The translations under genes were made by a program, and so were the position numbers. From PCRC01 sp040384665 (GTDB lineage Bacteria; Pseudomonadota; Gammaproteobacteria; Burkholderiales; Burkholderiaceae_C), in NCBI GenBank assembly GCA_040384665.1, contig JAZKIY010000003.1:14529-78528 (forward strand): DNA of 64,000 bases, read 5' to 3'. Under the pieces are notes generated by a model that ran no database searches, was not told the origin of the DNA, and saw nothing but the letters and a program-made list of their open reading frames with translations. Numbering within the stretch: position 1 is the first letter of the stretch; each line of letters starts with the position of its first letter. This document shows, one piece after another, positions 36,022-45,178 of this stretch.

Positions 36022-38556
36022 ATGACTGACACCAACGCCTCGTGGGTGGCCCGCCTTTTCGCCGGCCAGCAGATTCAACAGGCTCTGGACGCCGCCAAGA
36101 AGTGCGAACAGTCGCGCCTGGGCACCGAGGCCACGATGGCCGAGATGAAGGCCCGCATGGCCGAACTGGAGGCCGAGCTGAAGGTGCGCACCGACATCAT
36201 GAACGTCACCAGCATCGTCTCCGAAGCCGACAAAAAGGGTGACATCCTGACGGTGAACCAGAAGTTTCTGGAAGTCTCCAAGTACCCCAAAAACGAGCTG
36301 ATCGGTTTTGGTCACAACACCACCCGCCACCCTGACATGCCGAAATCGGTTTTCAAGGAAATGTGGGCGACCATTGGCCGCGGCGAAATTTTCCGCGGCA
36401 TGGTGAAAAACCGCGCCAAGGATGGCACACCCTATTACGTCGACGCAGTGATCGCCCCCATCATGGGTGAGAACGGCAAACCCATGAAATACCTGGGTGT
36501 GCGCTACGACGTCACCGAGGCCGAACTGGAGCGCCAGAACGCCCGCGGCATCCTGGATGCGATCAACGCCTCCTATGCCTACATCGAATTCGACCTCGGT
36601 GGCCATATCCTGAATGCCAACAGCAACTTCCTCGGCGCCATGGGCTACCAGCTGGAGGAAATCAAGGGCAAACACCACCGCACCTTTGTCGAGCCGTCGT
36701 TGGCGGCCTCGCCGGCCTATCGCCAGTTCTGGCAAGACCTGAACGACGGCAAGCCACAGAGCGATGTGTTCAAGCGCCTCACCAAGAGCGGCCAGGAGAT
36801 CTGGATTCAGGCGGTCTACGCCCCGGTCAAGGACGAGATGGGTCGGGTTGCCAAGATCGTCAAGATCGCCACCGACGTCACCCAGGCTCGCCTGCAAGAG
36901 GCCGATTTCTCAGGCCAGTTGGCCGCCATCGGCAAAGCTCAGGCGGTGATCGAGTTCAGCCTGGACGGCAAGATTCTGAATGCCAACGAGAACTTCCTGA
37001 AAACGCTGGGGTACACGCTTCAGGACATCAAAGGCCAGCACCACAGCATGTTTGTCGACTCAGAGCACCGCAACAGCGTGGAGTACCGTTTGTTCTGGGA
37101 AAAGCTGGGCCGCGGCGAGTTTGACGCCGGCCAATACAAGCGCGTGGCCAAAGGCGGCAAGGAAATCTGGATTCAAGCCTCCTACAACCCCATCATGGAC
37201 TTGAATGGCAAGCCCTTCAAGGTGGTCAAGTACGCGTCCGACGTGACGGCCCAGGTGTTGGCCGCCAACATGTTGAGCCAGGCGGTGGAGCAGGCCCAAC
37301 GCGTGACCTCGGCCGCCCGAGACGGCGACCTGAGCCAGCGCATCCCGTTGGAAGGCAAGAGCGGGCCCATCGAGGTGCTGTGCTCGGGCGTCAACAGCCT
37401 GATGGAAACCACCGGCGTGATCTTCTCCGATGTGGGCCGTGTTTTCGGCGCCCTGTCTGCCGGTGACCTGTCGCAGCGCATCACCCGGGACTACGAAGGC
37501 ACTTTCGGCCAGGTCAAGGACGACGCCAACGCCACCAGCGAAAAGCTGGCCAACATCATCGAAGACGTGGGCCGCGTGTTCAGCGCCATGGCCACCGGTG
37601 ACCTGGGCCAACGCATCACCCGCGACGCCGAAGGCACCTTCGAGCAGGTCAAGAACGACGCCAACAGCACCTGTGAAAAGCTGGCCAGCATCATCGAGGA
37701 AGTGCGGGCCGCGGCCGATGCCCTGACCGGTGCTGCCAACCAGGTCAGCGCCACCGCGCAAAGCCTGTCGCAGTCGGCCAGTGAGCAGGCCTCGTCGGTG
37801 GAGGAAACCACCGCCTCAATCGACCTGATGTCGGCCTCGATCTCGCAGAACAGCGACAACGCCAAGGTCACCGACAGCATGGCCACCAAGGCCAGCAAGG
37901 AAGCCGGCGAGGGCGGCTCTGCAGTGACGCAGACGGTGACCGCGATGAAGCAGATCGCCGCCAAGATCAGCATCGTCGACGACATCGCCTACCAGACCAA
38001 CCTGCTGGCACTGAACGCCGCCATCGAAGCCGCCCGTGCCGGTGAGCATGGCAAGGGCTTCGCGGTGGTGGCCGCCGAGGTGCGCAAGCTGGCCGAACGC
38101 AGCCAAGAAGCCGCCAAGGAAATTGGCGATCTGGCGGGCAACTCGGTGTCCACTGCCGAGCGCGCTGGCAAGCTGCTGGACGAGATCGTGCCGTCCATTC
38201 AGAAGACCTCTGAGCTGGTGCAGGAAATTGCCGCAGCGTCGTCGGAGCAAAGCCAGTCGGTCACGCAGATTGGCGGCGCGATGTCGCAACTCAGCAAGGC
38301 GACGCAGCAGAATGCATCGGCTTCCGAGGAACTGGCTGCCACCTCCGAAGAGCTGTCTGGTCAGGCAGAGCAACTCCAGCAGTCGGTGGCATTTTTTAAC
38401 CTGGGCGGTGACGCCGCACCCGTGGTCAAGCGTGGAGGTCGCCAGGAAGCTGAAATGACGAACAAGCGCCGTCCGGTGGCCGCCCCCAATCTGCGCGTTG
38501 CCTCGGTGGCCAATGGCGCCAGCCGGGCCGTTGGTGGCAACTTCCGCCCTTATTGA
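36022..38556 (+). CDS. Cytoplasmic chemoreceptor with three PAS domains and tandem HAMP-like repeats
   Basis: The 844-residue product has no membrane helix. Residues ~60-175, ~176-300 and ~301-420 are PAS domains; the second and third are clearly duplicated (both contain KGKHH/KGQHH and EIWIQA segments). A HAMP-like unit (DGDLSQRIPL) follows, then two near-identical 45-residue HAMP-like repeats (AGDLSQRITRDYEGTFGQVK and TGDLGQRITRDAEGTFEQVK). The C-terminal signalling domain has TNLLALNAAIEAARAGEHGK and GFAVVAAEVRKLAERS. No CheB/CheR-binding NWETF-type pentapeptide is seen at the end. An Aer-like redox or energy sensor is plausible, but no FAD-binding signature was confirmed. Confidence 0.88.
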   Translation: MTDTNASWVARLFAGQQIQQALDAAKKCEQSRLGTEATMAEMKARMAELEAELKVRTDIMNVTSIVSEADKKGDILTVNQKFLEVSKYPKNELIGFGHNTTRHPDMPKSVFKEMWATIGRGEIFRGMVKNRAKDGTPYYVDAVIAPIMGENGKPMKYLGVRYDVTEAELERQNARGILDAINASYAYIEFDLGGHILNANSNFLGAMGYQLEEIKGKHHRTFVEPSLAASPAYRQFWQDLNDGKPQSDVFKRLTKSGQEIWIQAVYAPVKDEMGRVAKIVKIATDVTQARLQEADFSGQLAAIGKAQAVIEFSLDGKILNANENFLKTLGYTLQDIKGQHHSMFVDSEHRNSVEYRLFWEKLGRGEFDAGQYKRVAKGGKEIWIQASYNPIMDLNGKPFKVVKYASDVTAQVLAANMLSQAVEQAQRVTSAARDGDLSQRIPLEGKSGPIEVLCSGVNSLMETTGVIFSDVGRVFGALSAGDLSQRITRDYEGTFGQVKDDANATSEKLANIIEDVGRVFSAMATGDLGQRITRDAEGTFEQVKNDANSTCEKLASIIEEVRAAADALTGAANQVSATAQSLSQSASEQASSVEETTASIDLMSASISQNSDNAKVTDSMATKASKEAGEGGSAVTQTVTAMKQIAAKISIVDDIAYQTNLLALNAAIEAARAGEHGKGFAVVAAEVRKLAERSQEAAKEIGDLAGNSVSTAERAGKLLDEIVPSIQKTSELVQEIAAASSEQSQSVTQIGGAMSQLSKATQQNASASEELAATSEELSGQAEQLQQSVAFFNLGGDAAPVVKRGGRQEAEMTNKRRPVAAPNLRVASVANGASRAVGGNFRPY
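37429..37698 (+). repeat. Tandem 135-bp repeat encoding HAMP-like units
   Basis: Two in-frame units (37429-37563 and 37564-37698) of 135 bp each encode 45 residues starting DVGRVF and ending with IIE. About 34 of 45 residues are identical between the units. Unit number could change by recombination without loss of frame. Confidence 0.8.
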
Positions 38557-38567
38557 AAGGTGTTGCC

Positions 38568-39095
38568 ATGAAACGCGATCCAGCTTCGGCAGCCCAGTCT
38601 GCCAACGCACTGGAAGCTCCAGCGCAATACCTGACCTTCAGTCTGGGACGTGAGGTCTTTGCGATGGACATCCGCACCGTGCGCGAAATCATCCAGTACG
38701 GGCCCATGACCACTGTGCCCCTGATGCCCGGATTTGTCCGGGGGGTGATCAACCTGCGTGGTGCCGTGGTGCCGGTGATCGATCTGCAGGCCCGCTTTGG
38801 AAAGCCCTCCGCGGTGGTGAGCAAAAAGACCTGCATCGTCATCTTTGATGCGGTGCGCGAGGGGGAACGTGTGGAGCTGGGCCTGTTGGTGGACGCGGTG
38901 AGCGAGGTGATCGAGATCGCAGCCTCGCAGATCGAACCCCCCCCCAATTTTGGAACCTCGGTGCGCCGCGACTTCATCCGGGGCATGGGCAAGGTGGCTG
39001 ACCGGTTTGTGATCCTGATCGAGCCCGACAAAGCTTTCGATGTGGAGGACATGGCCCAGCTGTGCGAGAACGCGCAGGAAACGGTGGCTGGCTGA
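38568..39095 (+). CDS. cheW: Chemotaxis coupling protein CheW
   Basis: CheW links receptors to CheA. From the ATG at 38568 the product has 175 residues and the CheW fold: YLTFSLGREVFAMDIRTVRE, then PGFVRGVINLRGAVVPVIDL and TCIVIFDAV. ADRFVILIEPDKAF is near the end. AAAGG precedes the ATG. A run of nine Cs lies within the gene. Confidence 0.96.
   Translation: MKRDPASAAQSANALEAPAQYLTFSLGREVFAMDIRTVREIIQYGPMTTVPLMPGFVRGVINLRGAVVPVIDLQARFGKPSAVVSKKTCIVIFDAVREGERVELGLLVDAVSEVIEIAASQIEPPPNFGTSVRRDFIRGMGKVADRFVILIEPDKAFDVEDMAQLCENAQETVAG
38937..38945 (+). repeat. Nine-C homopolymer inside cheW
   Basis: The run encodes the three Pro of IEPPPNFG in CheW and is in frame here. A one-base slip would remove the last third of CheW. 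Confidence 0.85.
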
Positions 39096-39165
39096 GTACC
39101 GTCCCAGCATGGGGTACCACCGATGGGTGGTCCTGTTGTTGACGATTTAACTTTTGAGGAATGAC

Positions 39166-39978
39166 ATGGACGCGTTGCGCGACGATACCTTTCGGAAGAT
39201 CACAGGCCTGATGTACGAGTCCATTGGACTGTCGTTCGCTGACAGCAAAAAACCACTGGTGTCATCCCGCTTGGCATCGCGCGTACAACGTCTGGGCATG
39301 AGCGCCTTTGAGGAGTACCTGGCGCTCATCGCCAGCGACAACGACGGTGGCGAGTTCCAGATGGCAGTGGACCTGCTCACCACCAACGAAACCTACTTTT
39401 TTCGAGAACCCGCGCATTTCGAGATATTGACCACCGAGTTGGCCCGCCTGAAGGGGCAACCGCTGTCGGTGTGGAGCGCGGCCAGTTCCTTCGGTGACGA
39501 GGCCTACAGCGTGGCCATGCTGATGGCGGACATGCAGCAGCAGGGCCGCATTGGCAATGTCTGGTCTATTCTGGGTACAGACATCAGCGACCGGGTGTTG
39601 CGCAGCGCCAGTGAGGCCATTTACCCTGAAGAACGGTTGCGCGAGGTGTCTCCCGAGCGTCTGAGGCGTTACTGTTTGCGTGGCGAAGGCCCTTCTGCCG
39701 GTTTGGTGCAGATCAGCCCAAAACTCACTGAGCATGTGCGCTTTGGCCAGTTGAACCTGTGCCAGCCGATCGAAGACATTGGCCCGTTTGATGTCATTTT
39801 CTTGCGCAATGTATTGATTTATTTTGACGCACAGACCAAACGCGACGTGGTGGATCGGGTGCTTACCCAGCTCCGGCCTGGTGGCCTTTTGTTTCTCGGT
39901 ACCGCCGAGGGGCGAGTGCCCTGCAACACGCCGCTGCAAACCATCGCCCCTGGCGCTTTTCGGAAGGTGGCTGCATGA
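39166..39978 (+). CDS. cheR: Chemotaxis protein methyltransferase CheR
   Basis: CheR methylates glutamates of chemoreceptors using S-adenosylmethionine. The 270-residue product has the N-terminal helical domain and LTTNETYFFREPAHFEIL, typical of CheR. The SAM-binding region follows (LSVWSAASSFGDEAYSVAML, LGTDISDRVLRSA) and FDVIFLRNVLIYFD. One deviation is that the usual WSAGCSTGEEPYS-type motif reads WSAASSFGDEAYS. The ATG at 39166 has GAGGA upstream. The stop overlaps cheD by four bases. Confidence 0.95.
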   Translation: MDALRDDTFRKITGLMYESIGLSFADSKKPLVSSRLASRVQRLGMSAFEEYLALIASDNDGGEFQMAVDLLTTNETYFFREPAHFEILTTELARLKGQPLSVWSAASSFGDEAYSVAMLMADMQQQGRIGNVWSILGTDISDRVLRSASEAIYPEERLREVSPERLRRYCLRGEGPSAGLVQISPKLTEHVRFGQLNLCQPIEDIGPFDVIFLRNVLIYFDAQTKRDVVDRVLTQLRPGGLLFLGTAEGRVPCNTPLQTIAPGAFRKVAA

Positions 39979-40439
39979 CCGAAGGTGCCATGCACACCTT
40001 GCACCCTGGCGACGTGGCGCTGGGCGAGCGCGGCGACCGCCTGGAGACGTTGCTGGGTTCTTGCGTGGCCATCATCCTCACTGATCCACGCCGCACGCTG
40101 GGAGCGATGTGCCACATTGTTCATGCCTCAGAGGGCACCGGGCCCCAGAAAGACAGCACTGCGCACGCCAGCAACGCGATGCTGGCGATGTACCGGCAAC
40201 TGCTGGACCGCGGCATTAACCCGCGGATGTGTGAAGCCTATGTGTATGGCGGTGGCAACATGTTCCCAGCTGTTTTCCCCCAGGCCCATGTGGGTGAAAC
40301 CAATGCCCGCTGGGTGATGAAAGCCCTTGCCGAAGAAGGAATTCCTGTGGTGGAACATGACCTCGGTGGTGCCAGCTACCGCCGTCTGGGTTGGACGGTA
40401 GGAAACAACCTCCCCGAAGTGATCACCGTACGGGTGTAA
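39975..40439 (+). CDS. cheD: Chemoreceptor glutamine deamidase CheD
   Basis: CheD deamidates receptor glutamines. The 154-residue product has the catalytic Cys30 (TLLGSCVAIIL) and His47 (GAMCHIVH), and the conserved KVFGGGNMF-like segment here read as YVYGGGNMFP. GETNARWVMKALAEEGIPVV follows. It is placed between cheR and cheB as in many proteobacterial operons. Confidence 0.95.
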   Translation: MTEGAMHTLHPGDVALGERGDRLETLLGSCVAIILTDPRRTLGAMCHIVHASEGTGPQKDSTAHASNAMLAMYRQLLDRGINPRMCEAYVYGGGNMFPAVFPQAHVGETNARWVMKALAEEGIPVVEHDLGGASYRRLGWTVGNNLPEVITVRV

Positions 40440-40448
40440 GGACAAGCG

Positions 40449-41507
40449 ATGACGATTCAGGTGTACGTAGTGGACGACTCTGCCGTGGTGCGGCAGACGG
40501 TGATGCATTTGCTGCAGGGGGATCCTGAAATCTCGCTCATGGGCAGTGCACCCAACCCATTGATTGCTGGTCCGGTGATTCGCAAGCAGCGCCCCGATGT
40601 GCTGTTACTGGACATTGAAATGCCTGGCATGGATGGCCTGACTTTCTTGCGCCAGATCATGGCAGAGCAACCCATTCCAACGGTCATCTGTTCCACGCTG
40701 ACCGAGCGTGGCAGTGCGGTTGCACTGGAGGCCTTGGCCGCCGGCGCGGTCGCGGTCGTTGGCAAACCCCGCCTGGGACTGAAACAGTTTCTGGAGGAGT
40801 CACGCCGCGAGCTGGTGCAAACCCTGAAGAGTGCGGCACGCAGCCACCCACGTGTTGGCGCGGCGCTGCGCAAACCTGCGCCTTCGGTTCGTCCGGCTGC
40901 CACCAGTGCACTGGTGGGCATCCACGCATTGGCGGTTAACAAGCCGGTGGTGATTGGCAGTTCTACCGGTGGCACCCAGGCGCTGGAACTGATCATGACC
41001 TCGTTGCCTGCTGACAGCCCCGGGATTGCGGTGGTTCAGCACATGCCTGAGAAGTTCACGGCCATGTACGCACAGCGCCTGAACGGTTTGTGCGCTGTTG
41101 AGGTCAGGGAAGCGAAGGACGGCGACAGGCTCGAGCGAGGGGTGGTTTTGATTGCGCCAGGAGGTCGACACCTGCAGCTGCGCAAAGCGGGCGGCCAGTA
41201 CTTCGCCCGGGTGATCGAGGGCCCTCCGGTCAATCGGCACAAGCCATCGGTGGATGTGCTGTTCAAGTCGGCGGCCGAATGCGCTGGAAAAGACTTGTTG
41301 GCCATCATCCTGACCGGGATGGGTGACGATGGCGCGCGCGGCATGAAGCAGTTGCACGATGGTGGTGCGCGCACCATCGCGCAGGACGAAGCCTCTTGTG
41401 TGGTGTTTGGCATGCCCAAGGAAGCTATCAAGCTGGGTGCTGTCGACGACATTTTTCCGCTCGACCGCATGGCCCAATCCATCACCCAGTTTGACGCACG
41501 CGGCTGA
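40449..41507 (+). CDS. cheB: Chemotaxis methylesterase CheB
   Basis: CheB removes methyl groups from receptors when phosphorylated by CheA. The 352-residue product has a receiver domain with Asp55 (LLLDIEMPGMDG) and a linker. The methylesterase domain has the catalytic Ser172 (IGSSTGGTQAL), His (VVQHMPEKFT) and Asp (LTGMGDDGARGM). It is the last gene of the operon; a CCTGGG-TAT-CCCAGG hairpin starts 13 bases after the stop (41521-41535). Confidence 0.97.
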   Translation: MTIQVYVVDDSAVVRQTVMHLLQGDPEISLMGSAPNPLIAGPVIRKQRPDVLLLDIEMPGMDGLTFLRQIMAEQPIPTVICSTLTERGSAVALEALAAGAVAVVGKPRLGLKQFLEESRRELVQTLKSAARSHPRVGAALRKPAPSVRPAATSALVGIHALAVNKPVVIGSSTGGTQALELIMTSLPADSPGIAVVQHMPEKFTAMYAQRLNGLCAVEVREAKDGDRLERGVVLIAPGGRHLQLRKAGGQYFARVIEGPPVNRHKPSVDVLFKSAAECAGKDLLAIILTGMGDDGARGMKQLHDGGARTIAQDEASCVVFGMPKEAIKLGAVDDIFPLDRMAQSITQFDARG

Positions 41508-41564
41508 CAAGGCCACAGGACCTGGGTATCCCAGGGCAGGCCATGTGCCAGCCCGCCTTTCCCA

Positions 41565-41570
41565 TACAAT
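41565..41570 (+). promoter_or_regulatory. Probable -10 element upstream of tig
   Basis: TACAAT is a good sigma-70 -10 match. No strong -35 is seen at 16-18 bases. Transcription from here would give a leader of about 130 bases. Confidence 0.45.
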
Positions 41571-41651
41571 ACGCGGTTGCATTCGGGTTGTACCGAGGTA
41601 CTTGCGCGGCATCCGCGCTCCCATGCCTTGCCCTCTCCGCTGCCAGATTAG

Positions 41652-41683
41652 GACGCAGGGCCACCGTTGGCTGATCCTGCGTC
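41652..41683 (+). promoter_or_regulatory. Structured leader before tig
   Basis: GACGCAGG (41652-41659) pairs perfectly with CCTGCGTC (41676-41683), and GCCA/TGGC forms a nested inner stem with loop CCGT. The structure ends 23 bases before the tig start. It could affect tig translation or mRNA life; this is inference. Confidence 0.5.
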
Positions 41684-41706
41684 TGCCCGTTTAAATGGAG
41701 TAAACA

Positions 41707-43020
41707 ATGACCGTCACTGTAGAGACCCTGGAAAAGCTGGAAAGAAAAATCACCCTGACATTGCCAGTCGGTGTGATCCAGTCAGAAGTCAACACCCGCC
41801 TCAAGCGCTTGGCGCGCACCGTCAAGATGGACGGTTTCCGGCCTGGCAAAGTGCCGATGAATGTTCTGACCCAGCGCTATGGTTATTCAGTGCACTACGA
41901 AGTGATGAATGACAAAGTGGGTGAAGCCTTCGCAAATGCTGCCAACGAGGCCAACTTGCGTGTGGCTGGCCAGCCACGCATCACCGAGAAGGAAGTTGCG
42001 GCAGAAGGTGAAGTCGCTTTTGACGCCATTTTCGAGGTGTACCCAGAAGTCACCATTGCCGATTTGTCCACTGTGGAAGTCGAGCGCGTGACAGCCGAGG
42101 TGAGCGATGCTGCCATTGACAAGACGCTGGACATCCTGCGCAAGCAACGCCGCACCTTTGCCCAGCGCCCAATGGATGCTGCTGCGCAAGACGGCGACCG
42201 CGTTACGGTCGACTTTGAAGGCAAGGTCGACGGTGAGCTGTTCGACGGTGGCCGTGCCGAAGGCTTCCAATTTCTGGTGGGTGAAGGTCAGATGCTCAAG
42301 GAGTTTGAAGACGCTGTGCGAGGCATGAAGTCCGGCGAAAGCAAAACCTTTCCTCTGGCCTTTCCCGAAGACTACCAAGGCAAGGATGTGGCGGGTAAGA
42401 CCGCCGACTTCCTCGTGACACTCAACAAGGTTGAAGCGGCACACATGCCGGAAGTCAACGACGCTTTTGCCAAGTCGCTCGGCATTGCTGACGCCAGTGT
42501 GGATGGTCTGCGCAGCGATGTGCGCAAAAACCTGGAGCGTGAAGTGAAGTTTCGCGTGCAGGCCCGCAACAAGCGTGCAGTCATGGAGGCTTTGGTCTCC
42601 AAGGCCGAACTTGATCTGCCCAATGCCAGCGTCCAGGCCGAGCTGGGCCGCATGGTCGAAAGTGCCCGTGCCGATTTGAAGCAGCGTGGCATCAAGGATG
42701 CTGACAAGGCCCCCATTCCTGAAGAAATGTTCCGACCCCAGGCCGAGCAGCGCGTCCGTTTGGGCCTGGTGGTGGCTGAACTGGTTCGCAAGGAAAGCCT
42801 GCATGCCACGCCCGACCAGATCAAGAGCCATGTGGAAGAATTGGCCAGCAGCTACGAGCGGCCTGCAGAGGTGGTGCGCTGGTATTTTGGTGACAACGCC
42901 CGCATGGCCGAAGTTCAGGCGGTGGTGCTGGAAAACAACGTGACCGACTTCATTCTGTCCAAGGCCAAGGTGGCAGACAAGAATGTGTCATTTGACGAAT
43001 TGATGGGCCAGCAGGGCTGA
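41707..43020 (+). CDS. tig: Trigger factor (ribosome-associated chaperone and prolyl isomerase)
   Basis: Trigger factor binds nascent chains at the ribosomal exit. The 437-residue product has the N-terminal ribosome-binding signature (KMDGFRPGKVPMNVLTQRYG). The FKBP-like domain follows (DRVTVDFEGKVDGELFDGGR, GFQFLVGEGQMLKEFEDAV) and then the helical C-terminal chaperone domain. GGAG lies upstream. A strong terminator follows, so tig is likely its own unit apart from clpPX. Confidence 0.98.
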   Translation: MTVTVETLEKLERKITLTLPVGVIQSEVNTRLKRLARTVKMDGFRPGKVPMNVLTQRYGYSVHYEVMNDKVGEAFANAANEANLRVAGQPRITEKEVAAEGEVAFDAIFEVYPEVTIADLSTVEVERVTAEVSDAAIDKTLDILRKQRRTFAQRPMDAAAQDGDRVTVDFEGKVDGELFDGGRAEGFQFLVGEGQMLKEFEDAVRGMKSGESKTFPLAFPEDYQGKDVAGKTADFLVTLNKVEAAHMPEVNDAFAKSLGIADASVDGLRSDVRKNLEREVKFRVQARNKRAVMEALVSKAELDLPNASVQAELGRMVESARADLKQRGIKDADKAPIPEEMFRPQAEQRVRLGLVVAELVRKESLHATPDQIKSHVEELASSYERPAEVVRWYFGDNARMAEVQAVVLENNVTDFILSKAKVADKNVSFDELMGQQG

Positions 43021-43048
43021 TCCACCATCGCCGTTTGCGTTGACCACA

Positions 43049-43087
43049 GGGGCTTGTGTCTGGCCGCACAAGCCCCATTTATTTTTT
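43049..43087 (+). terminator. Rho-independent terminator after tig
   Basis: GGGGCTTGTG (43049-43058) and CACAAGCCCC (43067-43076) form a perfect 10-bp stem with an 8-base loop, followed by ATTTATTTTTT. This is the clearest intrinsic terminator in the window. Confidence 0.92.
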
Positions 43088-43118
43088 CGGTACAGTGACA
43101 AGCCTGTCTGGAGCAAAC

Positions 43119-43754
43119 ATGATTTTTGGTTCTAAATCTTTCGGTTCCCAATCGCAGGACATTCAAGGCCTCGGCATGGTGCCGATGGTGATTGAGCAGT
43201 CCGGCCGCGGCGAGCGGTCATACGACATTTACTCGCGCCTGTTGAAAGAGCGGGTTATTTTTCTGGTTGGCCCGGTCAACGACCAGACTGCCAACCTGGT
43301 GGTGGCCCAACTGCTGTTTCTCGAGAGCGAAAATGCCGATAAGGACATTTCGTTTTACATCAACTCGCCCGGTGGTTCTGTCACGGCCGGCATGGCAATT
43401 TACGACACCATGCAGTTCATCAAACCCGAGGTGTCCACCCTGTGTGTCGGCATGGCCGCCAGCATGGGTGCGTTTCTTCTGTCGGCTGGCGCCAAGGGCA
43501 AGCGGTTTTCGCTGCCAAATTCACGCGTCATGATCCACCAGCCGTCGGGCGGGGCGCAAGGCCAGGCAACTGACATTGAAATTCACGCCCGCGACATCCT
43601 GAAAACCCGTGACCAACTCAACCGCATCCTGGCGGCCAACACTGGGCAACCGGTCGAAAAAATCGAGCGTGATACGGAACGTGATTACTTCATGTTCGCC
43701 GATGAAGCCCGAGACTACGGCATTATTGACAAAGTTCTCGATAAACGGCCCTGA
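43119..43754 (+). CDS. clpP: ATP-dependent Clp protease proteolytic subunit ClpP
   Basis: ClpP is the serine protease core that works with ClpX or ClpA. From the ATG at 43119 (CTGGAG upstream) the product has 211 residues. The catalytic triad is Ser115 (GMAASMGAFLL), His140 (RVMIHQP) and Asp185 (IERDTERDYFM). The start lies only 32 bases after the tig terminator, leaving little room for a promoter. Confidence 0.98.
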   Translation: MIFGSKSFGSQSQDIQGLGMVPMVIEQSGRGERSYDIYSRLLKERVIFLVGPVNDQTANLVVAQLLFLESENADKDISFYINSPGGSVTAGMAIYDTMQFIKPEVSTLCVGMAASMGAFLLSAGAKGKRFSLPNSRVMIHQPSGGAQGQATDIEIHARDILKTRDQLNRILAANTGQPVEKIERDTERDYFMFADEARDYGIIDKVLDKRP

Positions 43755-43857
43755 ATGCGGTTGTCGCGTACCGGTTGACACAGGACGCGACACCGATCCC
43801 GGGCTGTTGCGGGGATTTGGTTATCATTGAATTACCACGGTAACAAGGCATTCCCAC

Positions 43858-45123
43858 ATGGCCGAAAAAAAAGGCGCCACCCCTGAAAAAACGCTCTACT
43901 GCTCGTTTTGCGGTAAGAGCCAGCATGAGGTCAAAAAACTCATTGCCGGGCCTTCGGTCTTCATTTGCGACGAATGCATCGACCTGTGCAACGACATCAT
44001 CCGTGACGAATTGCCCGCGTTGGAGTCGGTGGGTGATTCGCGCAGCGAGTTGCCCACGCCCTCGGTCATCAAAGCCAACCTCGACAACTACGTGATTGGT
44101 CAGGAGCATGCCAAGCGGCTTCTGTCGGTGGCGGTGTACAACCATTACAAACGGCTGAACCACAAGGACAAAGCCAAAAAAGACGAGGTTGAGCTCAGCA
44201 AAAGCAACATCCTGCTGATTGGGCCGACTGGTTCTGGCAAAACCTTGCTGGCGCAAACGCTGGCCCGGATGCTCAATGTGCCTTTCGTGATGGCTGACGC
44301 CACTACACTGACCGAGGCTGGTTATGTGGGCGAAGACGTCGAGAACATCATCCAGAAACTGCTGCAAAGCTGCAATTACGAGGTCGAGCGAGCGCAGCGC
44401 GGCATTGTCTATATCGATGAAATCGACAAAATTTCCCGTAAATCAGACAATCCCTCCATCACCCGTGATGTGTCGGGTGAAGGCGTTCAGCAGGCGCTGC
44501 TCAAGCTGATTGAAGGCACCATGGCCAGTGTGCCACCGCAGGGCGGGCGCAAACATCCGAACCAGGACTTCCTGCAGATTGACACCACCAACATCTTGTT
44601 CATTTGTGGCGGCGCTTTTGCCGGCATTGAGAAAGTGATCGAAGGCCGCACGGAGGCTTCTGGTATTGGTTTTGGCGCGGCTGTTAAAAGTAAGAAAGAA
44701 CGCAGCCTGACGGACATGTTCAAGGATGTTGAACCGGAAGATCTGATCAAGTTCGGACTCATCCCGGAACTGGTGGGTCGGATGCCAGTGGTGGCATCGC
44801 TTGCCGAACTGACCGAAGATGCCTTGGTGCAAATCCTGACGGAGCCAAAGAATGCGCTGGTGAAACAGTACGGCAAGTTGCTGGCCATGGAAGGTGTAGA
44901 TCTGGAAATCCGTCCGGCAGCCTTGCGGGCGGTAGCGCGCAAGGCGCTGGCCCGCAAGACCGGTGCCCGTGGCTTGCGCTCCATTCTTGAGCATGCACTG
45001 ATGGACACCATGTACGAGTTGCCCAATTCGGCCAACGTCGACAAGGTGGTGGTGGACGAGTCCACCATCGAGGAAAACAAGCCGCCGCTGCTGGTGTACC
45101 GTGAAACGGCTAAAAAAGCCTAG
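43858..45123 (+). CDS. clpX: ATP-dependent Clp protease ATP-binding subunit ClpX
   Basis: ClpX is the AAA+ unfoldase partner of ClpP. The N-terminal zinc-binding domain has Cys15, Cys18, Cys37 and Cys40 (YCSFCGK, FICDEC). The AAA+ module has Walker A GPTGSGKT (122-129), Walker B IVYIDEIDKI and the pore loop GYVGEDVE. The 421-residue length is standard. Codons 3-5 contain a run of eight As. Confidence 0.98.
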   Translation: MAEKKGATPEKTLYCSFCGKSQHEVKKLIAGPSVFICDECIDLCNDIIRDELPALESVGDSRSELPTPSVIKANLDNYVIGQEHAKRLLSVAVYNHYKRLNHKDKAKKDEVELSKSNILLIGPTGSGKTLLAQTLARMLNVPFVMADATTLTEAGYVGEDVENIIQKLLQSCNYEVERAQRGIVYIDEIDKISRKSDNPSITRDVSGEGVQQALLKLIEGTMASVPPQGGRKHPNQDFLQIDTTNILFICGGAFAGIEKVIEGRTEASGIGFGAAVKSKKERSLTDMFKDVEPEDLIKFGLIPELVGRMPVVASLAELTEDALVQILTEPKNALVKQYGKLLAMEGVDLEIRPAALRAVARKALARKTGARGLRSILEHALMDTMYELPNSANVDKVVVDESTIEENKPPLLVYRETAKKA

Positions 45124-45178
45124 TTTTCACTGGTTTCACGCCAAGGGGCTGTGGTCAGATGCATGGCTGTGAGCAAGG

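Noticed and set aside
43775..43780. TTGACA as a -35 element for clpX
   Set aside because: The base sequence 17 bases downstream is CCCGGG, not a -10 element.
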